Assembly (NCBI GenBank): GCA_913057955.1
Contig: CAJXOB010000006.1
Span: forward strand, 1-61,112
Origin: an uncultured Gammaproteobacteria bacterium
GTDB lineage: Bacteria > Pseudomonadota > Gammaproteobacteria > PS1 > Pseudothioglobaceae
Direction of reading: 5' to 3'
DNA: 61,112 nt
The notes under the pieces are model-generated. The model was not told the origin of the DNA. It made no database searches and saw nothing but the letters and a program-made list of their open reading frames with translations. Within the stretch, counting starts at the first letter, position 1, and every line of letters starts with the position of its first letter. This document shows positions 39,111-48,557 of this stretch, one piece after another. The position numbers were made by a program, and so were the translations under genes.

Positions 39111-40064
39111 CTAATCAAATAAAGCATCTACGAAATCTTTTGCATTGAAAGGTTTTAGATCGTCAATTGATTCACCAACGCCAATATAACGAATAGGAAG
39201 TTTAAGAGAGTCTGAGATGGCAAATAAAACTCCACCTTTTGCCGTTCCATCAAGTTTAGTAATTGCGAGACCTGACAGGTTTATGGATTTATGAAATTCA
39301 TTTGCCTGTTGAATTGCATTTTGACCTGATCCACCATCTATCACTAGCAGTGTTTCATGTGGCGCATCTTCGTTATGTTTTTTTAGTACCCTCTTAATCT
39401 TTTCAAGTTCTAGCATCAAGTTATTTTGCGTATGAAGTCTACCTGCAGTGTCAGCAATTAAAATGTCAATATTTTTTGCAATAGCTGACTGATAAGCATC
39501 ATATACGACTGAGGCAGCGTCAGCACCTGTTTTTTGAGCAATGACAGGTATGGAATTTCTCTCGCCCCAAACTTGAAGCTGCTCAACCGCAGCAGCGCGG
39601 AAAGTGTCACCAGCAGCTAGCATTACCGATTTCCCCTCACTTTGAAATAACTTAGCAAGCTTACCAATTGTAGTAGTCTTTCCAGCGCCATTAATTCCAA
39701 CAACAAGAATGACAAAAGTTTTGTCAATATTTGTCTGCAATAGATTTTCTGTAATTAAGAATGACTCTAGTTCGATTTTTATAAGCTCATAAAGGCCATC
39801 ACTATCCTTGAGTTCTTTTCTAGATGCTTTTTTTCTTACAGCTTCGATGACTTTATCGGTTGTTTGAATGCCTATATCTGAACCAATGAGCAGCATCTCT
39901 AATTCTTCAAGAAGTTCATCATCTATTTTCTTTTTGCCAATAAGAAGGGATGAAAGGCCATCTCCAAGTTTAGTTTTGGATTTAAATAGCCTATCCTTTA
40001 GTGAAGTTTTTTTTGGCTCACCTTCAGGTTCAGGACTTTGGGTTTTTTTAAAAAAGTTTAGCAT
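39111..40064 (-). CDS. ftsY: Signal recognition particle receptor FtsY
   Basis: FtsY docks SRP-bound ribosomes at the membrane. The 317-residue protein has a short N-terminal charged A region (about 1-25), the N domain, and the G domain with GINGAGKTTTIGKLAKL, DTFRAAAVEQL, DTAGRLHTQNNLMLEL and TKLDGTAKGG. It lacks the long acidic A domain of E. coli FtsY (497 residues), which fits a compact genome. ftsE and ftsX are not adjacent. It converges with the phhB end 9 bp away. Confidence 0.97.
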   Translation of the reverse strand: MLNFFKKTQSPEPEGEPKKTSLKDRLFKSKTKLGDGLSSLLIGKKKIDDELLEELEMLLIGSDIGIQTTDKVIEAVRKKASRKELKDSDGLYELIKIELESFLITENLLQTNIDKTFVILVVGINGAGKTTTIGKLAKLFQSEGKSVMLAAGDTFRAAAVEQLQVWGERNSIPVIAQKTGADAASVVYDAYQSAIAKNIDILIADTAGRLHTQNNLMLELEKIKRVLKKHNEDAPHETLLVIDGGSGQNAIQQANEFHKSINLSGLAITKLDGTAKGGVLFAISDSLKLPIRYIGVGESIDDLKPFNAKDFVDALFD

Positions 40065-40214
40065 TAAGGTTCAATTATAAAGACTAGATAAATTTTACTA
40101 TGTCAATCATCATGATAACTGTAAATCAACAGATAGTATTTCATATAACTTCTTTAATTAATCCTATAAATTGATCGTATTCTGACGGTATTATGTAACT
40201 ATTTTGGAGTTCAA

Positions 40215-40640
40215 ATGCTTTGGATTAAGGCTTTTCATATTTTGACAGTAATAACCTGGTTTGCTGCACTGTTTTACTTGCCGCGACTATTTGTTTACCA
40301 TGCTATGTCAACTGATGAGATTAGTATAGAACGCTTCAAGGTTATGGAGCGAAAACTATATAGAGGCATTATGATGCCAAGCTTTGTTATCACAACGCTT
40401 ATGGGTTCTTGGATGCTCTATGGCTACGCTTGGGGAGTCTATGCTGATCAATATTGGCTTCAGCTTAAGTTGGCTTTAGTTGTCATTCTAATTGCGTATC
40501 ATTTCTATTGTGGATATTTGGTAAGAGTATTCGCTGAAGATAAAAATAAACATAGTCATACTTTTTATCGATGGCTTAATGAGTTTCCAGTTTTGCTTCT
40601 TTTAGGTATTGTTATTCTTGTTGTTGTGAAGCCTTTTTAA
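40215..40640 (+). CDS. hemJ: Protoporphyrinogen oxidase HemJ
   Basis: HemJ is the membrane-bound protoporphyrinogen IX oxidase of many bacteria that lack HemG and HemY. The 141-residue protein has four predicted helices. It begins MLWIKAFHILTVITWFAALF with the conserved His8, then has FYLPRLFVYH and WLQLKLALVVILIAYHFYCG with the conserved Lys. It ends RWLNEFPVLLLLGIVILVVV. GGAG lies 7 bp before the ATG. hemC nearby supports a heme role. Confidence 0.9.
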   Translation: MLWIKAFHILTVITWFAALFYLPRLFVYHAMSTDEISIERFKVMERKLYRGIMMPSFVITTLMGSWMLYGYAWGVYADQYWLQLKLALVVILIAYHFYCGYLVRVFAEDKNKHSHTFYRWLNEFPVLLLLGIVILVVVKPF

Positions 40641-40678
40641 AAATAATTTAAATTTTAATTCTAAAGAAAATCTAACTG

Positions 40679-41335
40679 ATGAGCATCTTAAAAGACACAA
40701 AAGAGTTAAATTCCTATATCAATAAAAAAGTTGATATTGAATCAGTTGCTTCTTTTAAAGGTAATGAGCACATTATCAAATTAAATCTTAAGTTTGATAT
40801 TAATAAAATGCGGCAAGCGCTTGATGAAGTTAAAGCTATGTCAGAGTTTAAAACTGCTGCGTCAGGTTTCCACGCTCTAGCTATGACTCGTAGAAAGAAT
40901 AGCTCTGTTGAGGCTGATAATAATCTTGTGGGTCGCTACTATACTCGCGTAGATGATAGCTATGAAGAGGTAGCAAAGGATGAATTAGTTAATGAAAGTT
41001 TATTTACTGAGCTTGTTGAAGTGTTTAAGGGTACTTATTTTGAAACTATTCACAAGGAGCTTTCAGCTCGTTACCCTATCGGAAGGGTTCGCATATTAGA
41101 AAAAGATAGTTTTAATTGTAACTCATGGCATAGAGATCCAGAGCCAAGGATACATATTCCAATTTATACAAATCCTGGTGCTTTATTTATAGTAAACCAT
41201 CACTGCACGCACCTTCCCGCTGATGGCTCAGTATATTTTACGGATACTAGAGGCTACCATACTGCTCTTAATGGTGGAGAAGAGTCTAGAACCCATCTTG
41301 TAGCCACTTTAGCTTACCCAGAATACCAACCTTAA
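40679..41335 (+). CDS. Aspartyl/asparaginyl beta-hydroxylase-like 2-oxoglutarate/Fe(II) dioxygenase
   Basis: I do not recognise a named gene. The C-terminal half of this 218-residue protein has the double-stranded beta-helix iron motif: H151-R-D153 in SWHRDPEPRIHIPIYTN, a distal His194 in RGYHTALNGG, and Arg204 in EESRTHLVATL for 2-oxoglutarate. This pattern is that of the Asp/Asn beta-hydroxylase family (AspH type). The N-terminal half has no recognised domain. The stop is 13 bp before the threonine aldolase start, so the two are probably one operon. Substrate could be a free amino acid or a protein. Confidence 0.7.
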   Translation: MSILKDTKELNSYINKKVDIESVASFKGNEHIIKLNLKFDINKMRQALDEVKAMSEFKTAASGFHALAMTRRKNSSVEADNNLVGRYYTRVDDSYEEVAKDELVNESLFTELVEVFKGTYFETIHKELSARYPIGRVRILEKDSFNCNSWHRDPEPRIHIPIYTNPGALFIVNHHCTHLPADGSVYFTDTRGYHTALNGGEESRTHLVATLAYPEYQP

Positions 41336-41348
41336 GAGTAAATCAGTT

Positions 41349-42410
41349 ATGAGCCAATATAAGAAAAATAATAGTAACCAGGAGAAATTAGAGAATCCAA
41401 TAGATTTTCGAAGTGATACAGTTACTTTTCCATCTAAAGAAATGCTTGCAAGCATTGATAATACAAAGCTCGGAGATGATGTTTACGGAGAGGATGTTGA
41501 AGTAATTGAGTTACAAGAATATGCAGCGAATCTCTTAGGAAAAGAAGCAAGCTTATTTTTTCCAAGTGGCACTCAAAGTAATTTAACTGCTATGCTCGCC
41601 CATTGCCAAAGAGGCGATGAAGTTTTGATTGGGAGACACTATCATACTAACGTCTATGAGGCTCGAGGAGTTTCAGTTTTAGGCGGCGTTGGGATTTGTC
41701 CTATTGATACTTCAGAGTCTGGATCTATGAAAGTAAGCGATATGCTCAGTCAAATTAAAGACAATGACCCCCACTATGCTGTAACAAAGCTTCTTTGTTT
41801 GGAGAATACTTTTTCTGGAAAAGTTCAGCCTCAACAGGAACTTGAGGCGTTGGCAAAAGCGGCACATAATAAAGGCTTAAAAGTACACTTGGACGGCGCT
41901 CGCTTATTTAATGCACATATACATTCAGGCTTAACAATGAAGGCCTTAACTAAAAGTTTTGATAGTATATCAATATGTTTATCAAAAGGCTTAGGTGCTC
42001 CAATTGGATCTCTTTTAGTAAGCGATCAAGCTACCATTAATAAAGCTTTGCGTTTGCGAAAGATGCTTGGGGGTGGCATGAGGCAAGTTGGTGTAATAGC
42101 CTCCTATGGAATGTATGCTTTAAAGAATAATGTAAAGAGGCTTCAAGAGGATCATGATAACGCAAGATATCTTGCAAGTGGCTTATCATCATTAGCAGAA
42201 TTAACAATAGACTATGGTGAAAATCAAACAAACATGGTGTTTGTAGATTGTCCTGAAGATCACAGAGAAGCTTTAGAAAGGTATCTTTTTGATAGAAATA
42301 TTATAATTTCTAATCTTGATCGAGGTAGGTTAGTATGCCACTTAGGAGTTAGTAGAAAAGATATTTTGGCAGTTATCGATGCTTTTAAAGACTATTTTAA
42401 GAGTCTTTAA
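41349..42410 (+). CDS. ltaE: Low-specificity L-threonine aldolase-family PLP enzyme
   Basis: Threonine aldolases split L-threonine and other beta-hydroxy amino acids to glycine and an aldehyde. The 353-residue protein has FRSDTVTFPS near the N terminus, GDDVYGED, LDGARLFNAHI with Asp182, and the Schiff-base segment CLSKGLGAPIGS with Lys213. The first 18 residues are a polar extension compared with E. coli LtaE. It lies 13 bp after the hydroxylase-like gene. Its stop is 4 bp from the convergent ABC transporter. Confidence 0.92.
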   Translation: MSQYKKNNSNQEKLENPIDFRSDTVTFPSKEMLASIDNTKLGDDVYGEDVEVIELQEYAANLLGKEASLFFPSGTQSNLTAMLAHCQRGDEVLIGRHYHTNVYEARGVSVLGGVGICPIDTSESGSMKVSDMLSQIKDNDPHYAVTKLLCLENTFSGKVQPQQELEALAKAAHNKGLKVHLDGARLFNAHIHSGLTMKALTKSFDSISICLSKGLGAPIGSLLVSDQATINKALRLRKMLGGGMRQVGVIASYGMYALKNNVKRLQEDHDNARYLASGLSSLAELTIDYGENQTNMVFVDCPEDHREALERYLFDRNIIISNLDRGRLVCHLGVSRKDILAVIDAFKDYFKSL

Positions 42411-42414
42411 GCCC

Positions 42415-43170
42415 TTAGATAAGAATTTGGTCTAAAAAGGTTTTGGTTCGATCACTTTGTGGGTTATTAAAGAATTCGTCTGGAGTATTTTGCTCCACAA
42501 TCTCACCATCTGCCATAAATATTATTCTGTCTGCAACTTGCCTGGCAAAGCCCATTTCATGAGTGACACAAATCATTGTCATGCCACTATTTGCAAGCTC
42601 GACCATGGTATCTAAAACTTCTGAAACCATTTCGGGGTCTAGCGCTGAAGTTGGTTCATCAAATAACATAACTTTAGGCTGCATACATAAACTTCTAGCA
42701 ATAGCAACTCGCTGCTGCTGGCCACCAGATAGTTGATCTGGATATTTGTCTGCCTGCTCTGGAATCTTGACCTGTTTAAGCATGGCAACTGCTCTTTCTT
42801 TGGCCTCATCTTTATCAATCCCTCTTACCCAGTTTGGCCCAGCCATGCAGTTCTCAAGGACAGTTAAATGAGGAAATAAGTTAAAATTTTGAAATACCAT
42901 TCCAATATCTCGTCGAACAATATCAACATCTTTCATAGTTTCATGAAGTTCAATTCCACTAACATGAATTTCACCCTCTTGATGAGCTTCAAGTCGATTA
43001 AGACATCGAATTAATGTGGATTTTCCTGATCCAGATGGCCCACAAATTACAATTTTTTCTTTAAGATTTATTGTTAGGTTTATATCTTTAAGAGCCTGAA
43101 AATCACCATACCACTTACTAACTCCTTTAAGTGATATTACTGGATTTCCACTTTTAGTATTCATTGTCAT
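42415..43170 (-). CDS. Polar amino-acid ABC transporter, ATP-binding protein
   Basis: This is the ATPase of an amino-acid importer. The 251-residue protein has Walker [10 protein letters not shown], the signature [15 protein letters not shown], Walker [14 protein letters not shown] and the switch CVTHEMG. It belongs to the GlnQ/HisP group. The start overlaps the permease stop by 4 bp, and it is the last gene of a three-gene operon. The substrate is set by the binding protein upstream. Confidence 0.95.
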   Translation of the reverse strand: MTMNTKSGNPVISLKGVSKWYGDFQALKDINLTINLKEKIVICGPSGSGKSTLIRCLNRLEAHQEGEIHVSGIELHETMKDVDIVRRDIGMVFQNFNLFPHLTVLENCMAGPNWVRGIDKDEAKERAVAMLKQVKIPEQADKYPDQLSGGQQQRVAIARSLCMQPKVMLFDEPTSALDPEMVSEVLDTMVELANSGMTMICVTHEMGFARQVADRIIFMADGEIVEQNTPDEFFNNPQSDRTKTFLDQILI

Positions 43171-44144
43171 GCTTTTTGTTGATACTTTCTTTCAATGCGA
43201 GCCTGAATAATCTCAAGAATGATTGTAAGGGCCCAATAAATCATTGCAGCTGTAAGTAACATTTCTAAATTATTGAAATCTTTTGAGCCTATTTTTTTGG
43301 CCATGAACATTAACTCCCAAATCCCAAGAACAGAAACTAAAGAACTATCCTTAAGCATCGCAATAAATTGGTTGCCAGTTGGGGGAACTATAATTGGTAT
43401 TGACTGGGGTAATATAATTTTTCGAAGTATCAGTCCAAATTTAAAACCTAATGCTCTTGAGGCTTCCCATTGTCCTTTTGGTATGCTTTGAATACCTGCT
43501 CGAAAAATCTCTGTCATGTACGCACCATAACAAAGTGACAGGGCTGCAATACCAGAAGGAATAGCATCAATCATGAATCCTAGTTGAGGAAGCCCCATAT
43601 AAATTAGATAAATTTGCAGAAGAAGAGGGAGTCCTCTAAATAAAGACGTATAAAAACTTGCTATCGCATAAGCAAATCCATTGTTTGAAAGTTTAGCAAT
43701 AGCTCCAACGATTGCTATAGCAGTAGCAATTGCAATTGAAACTGCTGAAATATAAATCGTAGTAAAAAGACCCTTAGAAATCATAAGCCAAATTTTGCTT
43801 GGCTCACCGATAAATATATACGCTAACTCAAGATCAAAAGAGTAAGCAAAAGCAAGAAAAAGAAAAAATAATTCAATCCAAACAATTAATATTTGAATTT
43901 TTAACTTAGCAAAGCTAATTAATAATAAATTTAGGACAAATATTATTGCAAGTACAAACGAAACAACAAGACGACCAAAAAAACCACTCTCTTCTGGATT
44001 TCCAATAACTGGGCTAAGGAATTCACCAAATATGGTGTCGGTAAAATTAAAGGTAAAGAAAAAAGCCAATACCGCTATTGATAATCCTAAAAGGAACGCT
44101 GGTTTGTGCAGCGACTTATCTTCAATAACGGTATCGACGAACAT
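43167..44144 (-). CDS. Polar amino-acid ABC transporter permease with extended N terminus
   Basis: This is the membrane channel of the importer. The 325-residue protein has an N-terminal extension of about 120 residues with three to four hydrophobic segments. A HisM/GlnP-type permease domain follows, starting near [20 protein letters not shown] and carrying the ATPase-contact EAA loop [20 protein letters not shown]. Only one permease gene is present, where histidine-type systems often have two, so it probably works as a homodimer. It is 47 bp after the binding-protein gene. Confidence 0.92.
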   Translation of the reverse strand: MFVDTVIEDKSLHKPAFLLGLSIAVLAFFFTFNFTDTIFGEFLSPVIGNPEESGFFGRLVVSFVLAIIFVLNLLLISFAKLKIQILIVWIELFFLFLAFAYSFDLELAYIFIGEPSKIWLMISKGLFTTIYISAVSIAIATAIAIVGAIAKLSNNGFAYAIASFYTSLFRGLPLLLQIYLIYMGLPQLGFMIDAIPSGIAALSLCYGAYMTEIFRAGIQSIPKGQWEASRALGFKFGLILRKIILPQSIPIIVPPTGNQFIAMLKDSSLVSVLGIWELMFMAKKIGSKDFNNLEMLLTAAMIYWALTIILEIIQARIERKYQQKA

Positions 44145-44191
44145 ACCTTTCTCTAAAACCTAGTTAAAACTTAAATAACTAACTGTTCTAA

Positions 44192-45046
44192 TTAAAATGC
44201 AACCGTATAGTCATTTGAACTACCATCTGCGTTTTTAAACCACTTCATTGACAGCATTGTCAAAGTGTAGTCTTTATTCATGTCAGCAATGATTCTAACG
44301 ATCTCTGCATCTAACTCAGGATCATCATTACCTTTATCAGTTGCTACTGAAAGAGGCTCGAAGAAAGCTGGATCACCTAAGAAACGAATTGGATATCCAT
44401 CTTCAATAGCACCTTGAATCATCGGAATAGAATCAATAATACCGTCATTACGAACACCAGCACCTAGGCGAGTGTCATCAAGACATGTATGGCCGTCAGC
44501 AAGGGAAGTAATTGTTCCTGGGGTAACTTTATATGTAAATGCCGGAGCATCAATCATATCGAGACTTCCTTCAAGATACATTTCCCAAGTGGAAGCAGCT
44601 GTAGTACAAATATTTTTTCCATTTAAACCAGCCAATGTTGTCACAGGTGAATCTATGTGAACAGCAAAACCAGCTGGAGTGTAATAATAAACCGCAGGGA
44701 AGTTTAGAACTTCTGAGCGAGTTTCTGTTGGCGTCATAGAGCCAACTGATACGTCCCAACGCATATTCCAGTTACCTGAAGTAATAATATCCCACGAAGG
44801 AGTAATGAAACGAGCCTCTACGCCCATACGTTTAGCAATTTCTCTACCAACATCAACGTCAAAACCTTCCATTTCACCGGCATCGTTAATGTATGAATAT
44901 GGTGCCCAGTTTGCATCAGTTGCAATCATTAATTCATTATTTGTTTTAATATAATCATAAACTGCACCTGCTTGAACTGTCATGTTTAATGATAATAGCG
45001 CAACTGCAAATGCAATCGACTTTGTAAAGCCTAGCTTAATACTCAT
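44192..45046 (-). CDS. Periplasmic amino-acid-binding protein
   Basis: The 284-residue protein is a family 3 extracellular solute-binding protein. A signal peptide (about 1-26, ending in VQAGA) is followed by ELMIATDANWAPYSYINDAG, EGFDVDVGREIAKRMGV and the central region GSMTPTETRSEVLNFPAVYY. Two Cys residues (in NICTTAAST and HTCLDDT) could form a disulfide. The ligand cannot be read from sequence; a polar or acidic amino acid or related solute is likely. TAGGAGAG precedes the ATG. It is first in the operon, as usual for the most abundant component. Confidence 0.92.
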   Translation of the reverse strand: MSIKLGFTKSIAFAVALLSLNMTVQAGAVYDYIKTNNELMIATDANWAPYSYINDAGEMEGFDVDVGREIAKRMGVEARFITPSWDIITSGNWNMRWDVSVGSMTPTETRSEVLNFPAVYYYTPAGFAVHIDSPVTTLAGLNGKNICTTAASTWEMYLEGSLDMIDAPAFTYKVTPGTITSLADGHTCLDDTRLGAGVRNDGIIDSIPMIQGAIEDGYPIRFLGDPAFFEPLSVATDKGNDDPELDAEIVRIIADMNKDYTLTMLSMKWFKNADGSSNDYTVAF

Positions 45047-45086
45047 TTGTCTCTCCTATTAATATTTAATAATTTACGAATTTACA

Positions 45087-45115
45087 ATTGTACACATGTT
45101 TTTGAAGAAAATTAA
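45087..45115 (-). promoter_or_regulatory. Candidate promoter of the amino-acid ABC operon
   Basis: On the - strand TTAATT (45115-45110) and TACAAT (45092-45087) are 17 bp apart, about 40 bp before the binding-protein ATG. TACAATTGTA (45083-45092), which overlaps the -10, is a perfect 10-bp palindrome. The -35 is poor, so the site is tentative. Confidence 0.35.
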
Positions 45116-45152
45116 CTTTCAAAACAGATAGAAACATATAAAAATTTAGTTT

Positions 45153-46052
45153 TTAAGCTTTAAAAACGCCTGTAGAAAGATAGCGATCACCTCGGTCACA
45201 AATAATTGTAACAATAACGGCATTATTAACCCGCTTTGAAAGCTCAATTGCTGAAGCTACAGCGCCTCCAGCTGATACCCCACAGAAAATACCTTCAAGT
45301 GTCGCAAGGTCTCTAGTTGTTTGTTCTGCACTTAATTGAGAAATATCCATAATTTGATCTACTCTGGTTGAGTCAAAGATAGTGGGGAGATACTCTTTGG
45401 GCCATCTTCTAATCCCTGGTATGTGTGAGTTATCATCAGGCTGAATACCTATAATTTGTATCTGCGGATTTTTTTCTTTGAGGTATTTGGAAACACCCAT
45501 AATAGTTCCAGTAGTTCCCATGGAACTAACAAAGTGTGTAATTTCTCCATTAGTATCATTCCAAATTTCTTTAGCAGTTGAAGTATAGTGAGCACTTGGA
45601 TTATCTGGATTAGAAAATTGGTTAAGCTGAAGACCTTTATTTTCGGAACTCATTTGATTTGCAAGGTCACGCGCCCCTTCCATTCCAAGCTCTTTGGTCA
45701 CTAAAATTAATTCAGCACCATATGCTGTCATCGCATCTTTTCTCTCTTGCGATAGATTTTCTTGCATAATTAAAATCATCTTGTAACCCTTTATGGCTGC
45801 AACCATTGCTAAGGCAATGCCTGTATTTCCACTGGTTGCTTCGATAAGGGTATCTCCAGGGTGAATCTCACCCCTATTTTCTGCTTCAGTAATCATATTG
45901 AGGGCGGCGCGATCTTTTACAGACCCAGCTGGATTATTACCCTCAAGCTTACCAAGAATAGTATTAGATGGATTTGGATTTAATCTTTGCAGTCTAACTA
46001 AAGGAGTCTTTCCTATGCATTGATCGATTGTTTTATAGCTTTGATTGCTCAT
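45153..46052 (-). CDS. cysM: Cysteine synthase B
   Basis: CysM makes cysteine from O-acetylserine and sulfide or thiosulfate. The 299-residue protein matches the CysM branch closely: GKTPLVRLQRLNP, KLEGNNPAGSVKDRAALNMI with the PLP Lys, ATSGNTGIALAMVAA, IPGIRRWPKEYLP and CDRGDRYLSTGVF. It follows thrC by 19 bp, the third gene after hom, which links sulfur-amino-acid and threonine synthesis in one transcript. Confidence 0.96.
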   Translation of the reverse strand: MSNQSYKTIDQCIGKTPLVRLQRLNPNPSNTILGKLEGNNPAGSVKDRAALNMITEAENRGEIHPGDTLIEATSGNTGIALAMVAAIKGYKMILIMQENLSQERKDAMTAYGAELILVTKELGMEGARDLANQMSSENKGLQLNQFSNPDNPSAHYTSTAKEIWNDTNGEITHFVSSMGTTGTIMGVSKYLKEKNPQIQIIGIQPDDNSHIPGIRRWPKEYLPTIFDSTRVDQIMDISQLSAEQTTRDLATLEGIFCGVSAGGAVASAIELSKRVNNAVIVTIICDRGDRYLSTGVFKA

Positions 46053-46071
46053 AATTTTAAAGCCCGTAAAA

Positions 46072-47139
46072 CTACATATTATTTAAGATGGCTTTTTTTA
46101 CTTCCTCAAGTGTTGGGTTAACATTGATCATTGCACTTGGATCGCATTGAGCAATTGCAGTATCTGGGTCTTTAAGTCCGTGACCTGTAAGAGTACATAC
46201 AACGGTCGATCCATCAGGTATCTTCCCTGATTTTATATCTCTTAGAGCTCCCGCAACTGATATTGCAGATGCTGGCTCACAAAAAATTCCTTCTTTTTCA
46301 GTCAGCATTTTTTGAGTAACTAAAATTTCTCTATCAGAGAAGGAGTCAAACCAACCATTCGAATCTTTACTAAGTTTTAAAGCTTGATCCCAGCTTTGAG
46401 GGTTTCCAATTCTTATTGCAGTGGCAATCGTTTCTGGATTGTAAACTCTTGCGCCTTGTATAAACGGAGCGGCACCTTCAGCTTGATAGCCAAGCATTTT
46501 AGGAGTAGAGTTTGATATTCCTTTCTCGTGATATTCAGTATAGCCCATCCAATGCGCAGTAATATTTCCTGCATTACCTACAGGAAGGCAATGATAATCA
46601 GGTGCATGACCAAGCTCTTCAATAATCTCAAATGCTGCAGTTTTTTGACCTTGAAGCCTAAAAGGGTTTATTGAGTTAACTATTGAAACGGGTGCAAATT
46701 CAGCAACATCTTTAACAAGCTGCATTCCATCATCAAAGTTGCCCTTAATTTGAATAATGGTAGAGCCATGTATCATGGCTTGCGCTAATTTTCCTAGTGC
46801 AATTTTTCCTTCTGGAATGAGAACAAACGCTTTAATTCCTGCTCTTGCAGCGTATGCAGCTGCAGCAGCTGAAGTGTTTCCAGTTGACGCGCAAATAATT
46901 GCTTTTGAGCCACTTTCTACGGCCTTTGTAACAGCCATTGTCATTCCACGGTCTTTAAACGAGCCTGTAGGGTTTAAGCCCTCATACTTTACATATAGCT
47001 CGACTTGTGTACCCATTTCACATGGGATATTTTCAAGTCTAATTAATGGCGTATTACCTTCACCAAGACTAATGATTCGAGTGTTATCACTAACAGGCAG
47101 GGTGTCTCTATATTTCTCAATTAATCCTGAATATCTCAT
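46072..47139 (-). CDS. thrC: Threonine synthase
   Basis: ThrC turns phosphohomoserine into threonine. The 355-residue protein is of the shorter type, with LGEGNTPLIRL, KYEGLNPTGSFKDRGMTMAV carrying the PLP Lys, ICASTGNTSAAAAAYAARAG and CTLTGHGLKDPD. hom lies 16 bp upstream. Homoserine kinase (thrB), which links the two reactions, is not between them and must be encoded elsewhere. Confidence 0.96.
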   Translation of the reverse strand: MRYSGLIEKYRDTLPVSDNTRIISLGEGNTPLIRLENIPCEMGTQVELYVKYEGLNPTGSFKDRGMTMAVTKAVESGSKAIICASTGNTSAAAAAYAARAGIKAFVLIPEGKIALGKLAQAMIHGSTIIQIKGNFDDGMQLVKDVAEFAPVSIVNSINPFRLQGQKTAAFEIIEELGHAPDYHCLPVGNAGNITAHWMGYTEYHEKGISNSTPKMLGYQAEGAAPFIQGARVYNPETIATAIRIGNPQSWDQALKLSKDSNGWFDSFSDREILVTQKMLTEKEGIFCEPASAISVAGALRDIKSGKIPDGSTVVCTLTGHGLKDPDTAIAQCDPSAMINVNPTLEEVKKAILNNM

Positions 47140-47155
47140 AGTTATCTCTAATAGG

Positions 47156-48433
47156 TTAGTCTAGTAATTCAATATGAATAATTTGAACTTCCGCTTGGTT
47201 AAAGTCGCTAGCTTCAATCGACTTTTTAATGCTCATGACCGTTTTAGTACTAACTTTATCAGTTGTTATTGCGATGTGAGCATTATTATTTTCATCAACT
47301 TGTTTTTGAATAAGTGCTTCAATACTAACGTTATGGTCATTAAATATCCCTGTGACTTTTGCTAGGACTCCTTTAATATCACTTACTAATAGTCTTAAAA
47401 AGAATTCACTATGGATATCATCATTCTTAATCACAGGAAGTTTTTGTTGTGATTTCCAGCCCAGAATATGGTTACTTGTTTGATTATTAATAATATCATT
47501 TAGATCAGCAATAACCGCAGAAGCAGTTGCCTCATCACCAGCCCCAGCTCCATAATACAAGCTAGTTCCTAGGGCATCACTTTTAACCATAACTGCATTC
47601 ATCACTCCATCGACTTGTGCAATTAATTGTTTATTTGGAACTAGAGTGGGGTGGACTCGAAGTTCAATTCCGTCACCAGTCCTTTTTGCTATTCCAAGAT
47701 GCTTAATTGTGTAACCAAGTTCAGAAGCATGAATGATGTCTTCAGTAGTGATACCACTAATACCTTTAGTTGAAACTTTATCAAATTGAAGTTCAGTGCC
47801 AAAAGCAATTGCAGCTAGAATAGATAACTTATGAGCAGCATCAATACCTTCAATATCAAAAGTTGGGTCTTCTTCTGCGTAACCTAATGCTTGTGCTTCT
47901 TTAAGAACATCGTCAAAATCTCTTCCTTTTTCCTTCATATCAGTAAGAATAAAGTTACCGGTACCGTTTATGATTCCAGCGAGTGATTCAATATTATTTG
48001 CACTAAGTCCTTGCTCGAGAGATTTAATGATTGGAATCCCACCAGCTACGGAAGCTTCAAATAAAAGTCGAACTTGTTTTTTATTGGCGAGTTTGATTAA
48101 TTCATTACCATGATTAGCAATGAGTGCTTTATTAGCAGTAATGACATGTTTTCCATTATTAATGGCTTTTTCAACTAACTCTTTTGTAAGTCCAACGCCG
48201 CCAATGAGCTCTAAAACTACATCAACATCAGGGTGATTGACAACCTCAAAAGGATCTTCAGTTAACTTGATATTTGAGGTGTCACAGATGCGTTTTTGTT
48301 TGACATCTCTAACGCCAGCCAAAACAACTTCTATTTTTACACCAGTGCGTCTCTCAATAGATGCGCTATTTTTTTGTAATACATTTACAACGCCACCACC
48401 AACAGTACCTAGACCAAGAATCCCAACTTTCAT
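47156..48433 (-). CDS. hom: Homoserine dehydrogenase
   Basis: Hom reduces aspartate semialdehyde to homoserine. The 425-residue protein has the NAD(P)-binding GLGTVGGGVVNVLQ, the conserved ANKALIANHGNEL, the catalytic-domain motif ASVAGGIPIIKSLEQGL and GIINGTGNFILTDM. A C-terminal ACT domain (about 345-425, RLLVSDIKGVLAKVTGIFND) implies feedback control, usually by threonine. No aspartokinase domain is fused. It is the first gene of hom-thrC-cysM, with a promoter at 48462-48491. Confidence 0.97.
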   Translation of the reverse strand: MKVGILGLGTVGGGVVNVLQKNSASIERRTGVKIEVVLAGVRDVKQKRICDTSNIKLTEDPFEVVNHPDVDVVLELIGGVGLTKELVEKAINNGKHVITANKALIANHGNELIKLANKKQVRLLFEASVAGGIPIIKSLEQGLSANNIESLAGIINGTGNFILTDMKEKGRDFDDVLKEAQALGYAEEDPTFDIEGIDAAHKLSILAAIAFGTELQFDKVSTKGISGITTEDIIHASELGYTIKHLGIAKRTGDGIELRVHPTLVPNKQLIAQVDGVMNAVMVKSDALGTSLYYGAGAGDEATASAVIADLNDIINNQTSNHILGWKSQQKLPVIKNDDIHSEFFLRLLVSDIKGVLAKVTGIFNDHNVSIEALIQKQVDENNNAHIAITTDKVSTKTVMSIKKSIEASDFNQAEVQIIHIELLD

Positions 48434-48461
48434 TATTGTATTTTATAAATTTGAAAGCGCC

Positions 48462-48491
48462 ATTATACCAACCAGTGAAAAGGCGCACTGG
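48462..48491 (-). promoter_or_regulatory. Candidate hom promoter with overlapping palindrome
   Basis: On the - strand TGG-TATAAT gives an extended -10 (TATAAT at 48467-48462). CCAGTG and CACTGG (48472-48477 and 48486-48491) are a perfect 6-bp inverted repeat around 8 bases, and the distal arm covers the expected -35 position. A protein bound there would block the polymerase. The transcript leader would be only about 22 bases, so there is no room for an attenuator or riboswitch. Confidence 0.5.
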
Positions 48492-48557
48492 AAATCATGT
48501 TTAAAAATGTTGGCAGATCTATTGAACTAAATTAATTTCTAGATTTAGAAGGATTTA

